Shown here: positions 59,073-64,000 of the stretch, piece after piece
Layout of the letters: every line of letters starts with the position of its first letter
Numbering within the stretch: position 1 is the stretch's first letter
NCBI GenBank assembly: GCA_023101885.1
Contig: JALPQD010000102.1
Span: forward strand, 2,478,971 to 2,542,970
Length of the DNA: 64,000 bases
From: Typhlomys cinereus
Lineage: Eukaryota; Chordata; Mammalia; Rodentia; Platacanthomyidae
Direction: 5' to 3'
Notes under the pieces: model-generated
Databases searched by the model: none
What the model was told of the DNA's origin: nothing
Seen by the model: only the letters and a program-made list of their open reading frames with translations
Program-made: the position numbers and the translations under genes

Positions 59073-60595
59073 TTTATGACTTCCCTTGGTCTTGCAATCA
59101 AGCAAGTAGCTAAGACTCCTGAGTCTTTGGAGTGTGGCACTAAATAAACCCAGAAGCCCTGGGACAGGGCCTCTGTCAGCTCCCTGTCTGAGCCCGTGGA
59201 TGTGAGCATGAATAGTGTGGAAAGAATCATTTCCATGGCATTTCTCAAACACTGTCATGAAAAACATAATAACTACATTCTTGCATGGCAAAGAGATTCA
59301 AGGGGCAGGGGAATTGGTTCATTAGCAGCGTGGGCTGAACAAAGCCCACGATGTCTTTACGTCTTTCTGTCTTAACAGTTCTCTAGTGCACTGAGACACA
59401 CAAAAGGAATGTAATGTGCAACCATTCTCAGTAATTCATGACAATAGGCTCTCTTTCCATTGGAAAAGCTAGAACAGTGCTATGGGCTGCATGTAGCTAT
59501 GGCATGGAGTTTAGGAATCCTTTCCAGGCTCTCCACACACATGAAATCTGAGCACTTCCTTTTCTGAGTACTGACTGCTTCAATTTTCCTCTCCAGCTGG
59601 ATGCCCTGACATTTTTCTGAGTATGTAACAATGAGGTCTGTCCAGCTGTTAAAACTGAAATTTTTACATGCCGCTTGGCAAATAATAACTTCTCTGATCC
59701 CTTCAAATAATATCCCCTGTAGCCCTGGATGTCCTGGACCCTTCAGGGAGGCTTCCAGACTTCTGTCCATCGCAGCAAAGATTCTCACTAGTTAGGTAAT
59801 GGGATATGTGCTAATTGCTTTTGTGTCACTGTGAACAAATAAGAAAAACAGCTGGAGGGAAGACTTATTTATTTGCCCATGTTTTACTCAGTACATCACT
59901 GCTGAGATGCATGGGAGAACAATTTACATGAAGTTCACAGTAGATATGGGAGAGAAAGACAGAGGGACACAGAGACACAGAGAGATAGGACAAGACCCAA
60001 GTACCTGTCCTTAGTGACGTATTTCTGCTTACTAAGTCCCACCTCCTAAAGTTTTCAGAAACTCCAAGAATAGTTCCACCACCCGGAGACAAATCTTTTA
60101 ATACTTGAGTCTTTGTAGCGGTACTTCACATCTGAAGCCTAATTGGGCAGGAAAAGCAAGAGGCTCTAAGGAACATGCTCCAACAGTTCCATAGTGTGTC
60201 CTTACTGCTCTGCACGTTCTTAAATATTTTGAATATCACTCTCCAAGTTCCAGAACCAGTGCATCTGTCTAAGCAATGGCTCGCTGTCAATGCAAGTTGA
60301 CACAGCAGCACCACGTGCTTAGATCAGAGCTATTGTGCAAATAGGAGAATTGAAGATAGAGCATGGCCTACCTCTCAGACAGGCTCCGTAAGGTAAGTGA
60401 ATAGAGATTAATATAACTGATGAGCAAAGATGTCATAAAAACGCCTTGAAATTTTTCCAAAAGGAGGAGGATGAAAAAAAGGAGAAGAGGAGGAGAAGGA
60501 GGAAGAAAGTTTGTAGTTTACATGATTACTAGTAACAACTCATGATGCATCTAAGAAATAATTGAACCTTATCCATGTTTTAAGAAGCACTAGTT
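59073..60595. other. Gene-free sequence
   Basis: Contains a perfect 8-bp stem with a 6-base loop at 59329-59350 and a GAGGA-rich run at 60,462-60,507. No gene recognised. Confidence 0.45.
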
Positions 60596-60714
60596 AGACA
60601 AGCGAGATGGCTTAGTGGATAAAGGTGCTTGTGTATAAACTTGGTGATCTGAGTTCCAATGCCAGAACCTGCATTGTGGAAGGAGAGAACTTATTTCCAA
60701 AAAATGTCTTCTGA
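60596..60714 (+). mobile_element. tRNA-derived SINE, left part
   Basis: GCGAGATGGCTTAGTGGATA, AAGGTGCTTGTGTATAAAC, GTTCCAATGCCAGAACCTGC, then TGTGGAAGGAGAGAAC: the head and middle of a rodent tRNA-derived SINE. It is interrupted by an L1. Confidence 0.75.
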
Positions 60715-61252
60715 CTGGTTTGGCCCTAATCAGGATAGTGAAACCACCACTCCTGATTCCAAGGATCAGGGAACCTTGTGGAAAGGGGGCTGAAAAGAAC
60801 TTAAGATCCTGAGAATGGGGAGAGGCAATATCAGACAGTTGCCTTGGTTCTTATCCATGCTGCAATATTCAAAACTTTAGTACAATAGTGTCTATTTCTA
60901 GTAGACATCTACAACAGCTGACTTATTAGCACTTTGCCATGGAACGAGAGTATCTCATGATTTATGATGCTATCTTGGGAGACTGTATGAGACTGGTGTT
61001 AGCCAAGAAGGAGGGGAGCCTCTATACTTTACAGCTTACCCACTAGTGGATCAATTGCACCCTGGAGAGTGCCCAGGCAATAAGTAGTGCAGATATCCCA
61101 GATGGGACCAGTGGATTGCACATGTGGAAGGATGTAAGAGAGGGAGGGAAATTGGCTGGCAGAGATAATGGGTGGAATGGAATGGAATGGGGATGGGAAT
61201 AGACACTGAGTAATGAAAACACATATATTCTTTGTTAATGTAATTAAAAATT
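60715..61252 (+). mobile_element. LINE-1 3' end inserted in a SINE
   Basis: Runs from GGTTTGGCCCTAATCAGGAT to an A/T-rich tail (TAATTAAAAATTAAAAA). Flanked by similar sequences, AAAAAATGTCTTCTGAC (60698-60714) and AAAAAGTTGCCCTCTGAC (61253-61270), an aged target duplication. Confidence 0.7.
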
Positions 61253-61312
61253 AAAAAGTTGCCCTCTGACATCTGCATGCACACATACACATGTGCCTAT
61301 TTCCTTTATGTC
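61253..61312 (+). mobile_element. tRNA-derived SINE, right part
   Basis: GCCCTCTGACATCTGCATGC and ACACATACACATGTGCC are the expected 3' portion of the SINE begun at 60,596, followed by a TC repeat. Confidence 0.72.
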
Positions 61313-61552
61313 TCTCTCTCTCTCAATGTCTCGTCCTCTATCTCGCTCAAGTAAACAAGACATTAAAAAAGAAGTGTGTCTAATAAGGGATTTAAGAATA
61401 ATCATGTAATGTGGACACATTGGTGCAGGAAACACAGATCTAGTGCCTCAGTTGGATCGAGGAGAGGTGATTGATCATAACGTATTTTCCGGGAAAGAAA
61501 GAGATACATGAAGCAAGTTTTAAAGCAGGAGCTGGTCAGGATGTGTGTCAGC
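61313..61552. other. Gene-free sequence
   Basis: A short TC repeat at 61,311-61,325; otherwise nothing seen. Confidence 0.5.
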
Positions 61553-62097
61553 TTGCCTGAATGTTGCTGATAAACTCATGATAAAATAGATTTTGGGAAC
61601 AAGAGGTTTTATTCTGGCTTATGATTGCCTGGTTGCAGTTATTAGGCCAACTTGGTAGGAGCGCTCATACCAATACTAGGAACCAATCCACAGGACTGCA
61701 GAGAGAGGGGCAAACCTCACTCACCAGACAGCACGTTTGTCCAAGTATGCCAGAGATTGCCACCTCAGTGAACTGGCTAAAGTACAGCAGTGGGATTCTG
61801 CTCATGGAATTCACTGGTCTAACCAGTTCAGCTGAGAAGCTGAATATCTCAGTAGTTCCAGGCTGGTTCTGAAGACTGGAGATTGTCTCTGAATTTCAGT
61901 CATGTTGAAGGGTTGATGCCAGGAAAGAATGGCAGTAGCAGGGAAAATACATTTGCCAGCACTGGGCTAGAGACAGTTGAGCTCTACTTTCTTGTACTTC
62001 CTTTTATCTGGTTTCTACTGGAATTTACTACCCACTGTAGACTGGGTCTTCTAGATCAATTAGGCAATCTCCTGCAGGCTTCCTCTTCTTTTCCATG
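61553..62097 (-). mobile_element. Older MaLR-like LTR with internal foreign or diverged part
   Basis: TTGCTGATAAACTCATGATA, GAGAGGGGCAAACCTCACTC and, later, CACTGTAGACTGGGTCTTC with CAATCTCCTGCAGGCTTCC match the reversed LTR. About 61,760-62,000 does not match the other copies and may be an insertion. Confidence 0.62.
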
Positions 62098-63099
62098 GTG
62101 CCCCCATTGAAAAGCTACTTTTGGCTTTAAATTCAATTATGCACTTAAGTAGATGCAATGGCCTTCTGCTCTTGTAGACTTTGGCATTTCTGATTTGGTA
62201 TAATCACATGAGCTTCTTAGACTTCATACTGTCAGTATTCTTGTGCTATTTCACCCATTAGATCACAAACTCTTTGAGGGCGGATGAGTCTTGCTCATCT
62301 TTTGCATCCACGCTTCTGTGACAGATTGGTCCAGGAGGATCCAGGAGGCCAAAAAGTTCTGCAAGCTGCTGTCTGAAAGTGGAAAAGCCCAAAACCCATG
62401 GTCTCAGTCAGTCTGAGTCTAAAGAGGACTAAAGGGGAGCCCGTGAGGGTACTTTACCTGAGGGCAGGAGAAGCAGAGAAGTTGGGGAAGCTATCCAAGT
62501 GCTACACTGAGGCAGGAAAGTGATTGAGTTTCCCCTTTACCATCCTCCCCACTTTGCTCTGTTCAGGCTCTGAAAAGATCAGATTGTTGCAGAGTTTTAT
62601 GCCCAGGTTTTTGTGTTCTGGGGTTAAAGATTAAGGCAGAATTATTAGGAGAGAAAAAGGAAGGAACTCATGGGCATAGACTCCACAAGGGGCAAGGAAG
62701 CAGAAAGGAACTCATGGTCATGGGGTCTGGAAGGGCCAGGGAAACAAAGATGGTTGGCAGAGTCAGGGGTATTTACAAACTTGGCTAAGCCTTGCAATTA
62801 GTTCCAATTTCTAGAAACCTGATTGTGGCTTTTGGTCCTCTATATTTCATATAGGGTGGGAGCAGCTAGACCCACCTTGTGTGTACCTATTTCTTTTGAG
62901 GAATTTAATTCATCTGTATTTGAAGAGTTTGTCTCCATCTGCATTTGAAGAGCTCATATCCATATATTTTCATAAACAAAAGGTTGGAAGAAGATGGTAA
63001 TCTTATCTTAGTGGGGGTTTGGTGTCAATTTCTGCACAACTGTAGTGGTAACCTTCGAAAGACTTCCCCAGCCTTTCTACACTGTCTAATACTGCCTAA
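62098..63099. other. Gene-free sequence with an old L2/MIR-like relic
   Basis: 62,262-62,335 (TAGATCACAAACTCTTTGAG, GGCGGATGAGTCTTGCTC, TTTTGCATCCACGC) has the 3' end pattern of L2/MIR-age repeats. Nothing else recognised. Confidence 0.4.
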
Positions 63100-63735
63100 G
63101 GGGGTGACATACAGTGCCCATCAAGATGGAGTGAAGGGCATTGCAGGAGCAGGAAAACTGCAAAAGAAAATCAACAAACCACAATCCAGAACTTCAGAGA
63201 CTCTATATCATCCACATAGAACTAAACCAGCCTAATCTCCCCCCATCCTGAAGCTCAGGGACATTTGCGGAAGAGGGGGCGGTAAGATTGTAAGAGCAAA
63301 AGGATGGGAGGAGCAATGATTTGAAGCTTCTCCACACTAGTTAGGGCTGAAGCAATCATAATAGGACTTTACATGCCCTGCGCCATGTCCATCACACTAT
63401 TGACCTCACAAAGTCTAGCATCTGCTAAAGGCACCAAGATCCTTGGAGGCAAGGGATTGACAGCCACAGTAGTGTTCTTATGCTTAAGGGGAACACGAGA
63501 AAGGGTTCAGGGAAATGCCACTGGGTCCTTGTACATCATCGGAGAGGAGGACCCAGAGGAGAGTTAGGCATACACAATAAAGGACTCTCTGGGAATTGGG
63601 GGGGAGGCACTGGGAGATGGGGAGGGAGGAAGGGAGAGAAGGGGGTTCAGGGGGAGGAGGAGGGGGGAGGGAACTGGTCTACCTATTAAGTTTGTATGAG
63701 CGGAAATAATAATAAAAAATGTTTAAAAAATCTAG
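63100..63735 (+). mobile_element. 5'-truncated LINE-1 3' end
   Basis: GGTGACATACAGTGCCCATC through GGGGGCGGTAAGATTGTAAG to TTTGTATGAGCGGAAATAAT and an A-rich tail. This is the sense-orientation counterpart of the 3' UTR at 46.3-47.0 kb, closely similar. 63,595-63,672 is a dense run of G-tracts. Confidence 0.88.
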
Positions 63736-64000
63736 TCTAGCTAAAAATCCTATTGTAAACTACCTAACAAAATTATTCTCTCTTTCTCAAGATGATATTC
63801 ACCCACATCTAAAATCTATTTTGTTGAACTTGGTGCTTCAAATGCTGATCTCGCCTTTATAAAAATGCACTAGAAAGGACATCTGGCTTAGATGAGACTC
63901 AATTGAGTAAGCCTGTGTGCCACCCATTTGTGCTGACTTTCATTTGCTTCCCCATTACCAGCTGGATTCTCTCCCTTATTCTGCTAGAACTCTGGCAGAA
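63736..64000. other. Gene-free sequence
   Basis: Nothing recognised to the end of the window. Confidence 0.5.

Noticed and set aside
59329..59350. Perfect 8-bp stem with 6-base loop as an RNA gene or terminator
   Set aside because: Too short, with no surrounding conserved structure; hairpins of this size are expected by chance.

Overview
This is a piece of mammalian nuclear DNA, almost certainly from a rodent. The evidence is one spliced vertebrate gene end, AT-rich non-coding DNA, abundant simple repeats, B1-, ID- and B2-like SINEs, LINE-1 copies and MaLR-type LTR elements. The commonest long SINE and the L1 3' UTR do not look like the house mouse or rat versions I know, so a myomorph rodent outside Mus/Rattus is my best guess; the species is not determined.

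Region 1 (1 to about 11.6 kb, + strand) holds the 3' end of Rasgef1b, which encodes a RasGEF-domain exchange factor. Five exons are visible (416-511, 5598-5693, 6227-6350, 7564-7636, 10470 onward). All have GT/AG borders and join in one frame, giving 137 codons plus a stop at 10492-10494, the C-terminal part of the catalytic CDC25-like domain. A 3' UTR with a (GCT)9 tract follows. The introns carry B1 and ID SINEs, microsatellites and a perfect 126-bp direct duplication.

Region 2 (about 11.6 to 44.4 kb) has no gene I can recognise. It contains MIR and SINE relics, microsatellites, 5'-truncated L1 3' ends in both orientations, an ancient L1 ORF2 relic (41.3-42.4 kb), a possible retroviral RNase H relic (36.3 kb), a GC-richer block with a chance-looking 276-codon frame (20-21.4 kb), and one short unrecognised protein-like frame (38.9-39.2 kb).

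Region 3 (44.4 to 52.9 kb) is a three-layer nested transposon. An old minus-strand L1 3' end is split by a plus-strand MaLR-like provirus (LTR, internal region, LTR), and the 3' LTR of that provirus is split by a near full-length but dead minus-strand L1 of about 6 kb. Target duplications support both insertions, and the inner L1 seems to carry a 3'-transduced segment.

Region 4 (52.9 to 64 kb) is again gene-free, with an LTR nested in an older LTR, an L1 inserted in a SINE, a further LTR and a terminal L1 3' end. There is no prokaryotic gene, CRISPR array or RNA gene, and I saw no evidence of a new functional system. The interest lies in the nested-element history and a few local anomalies.
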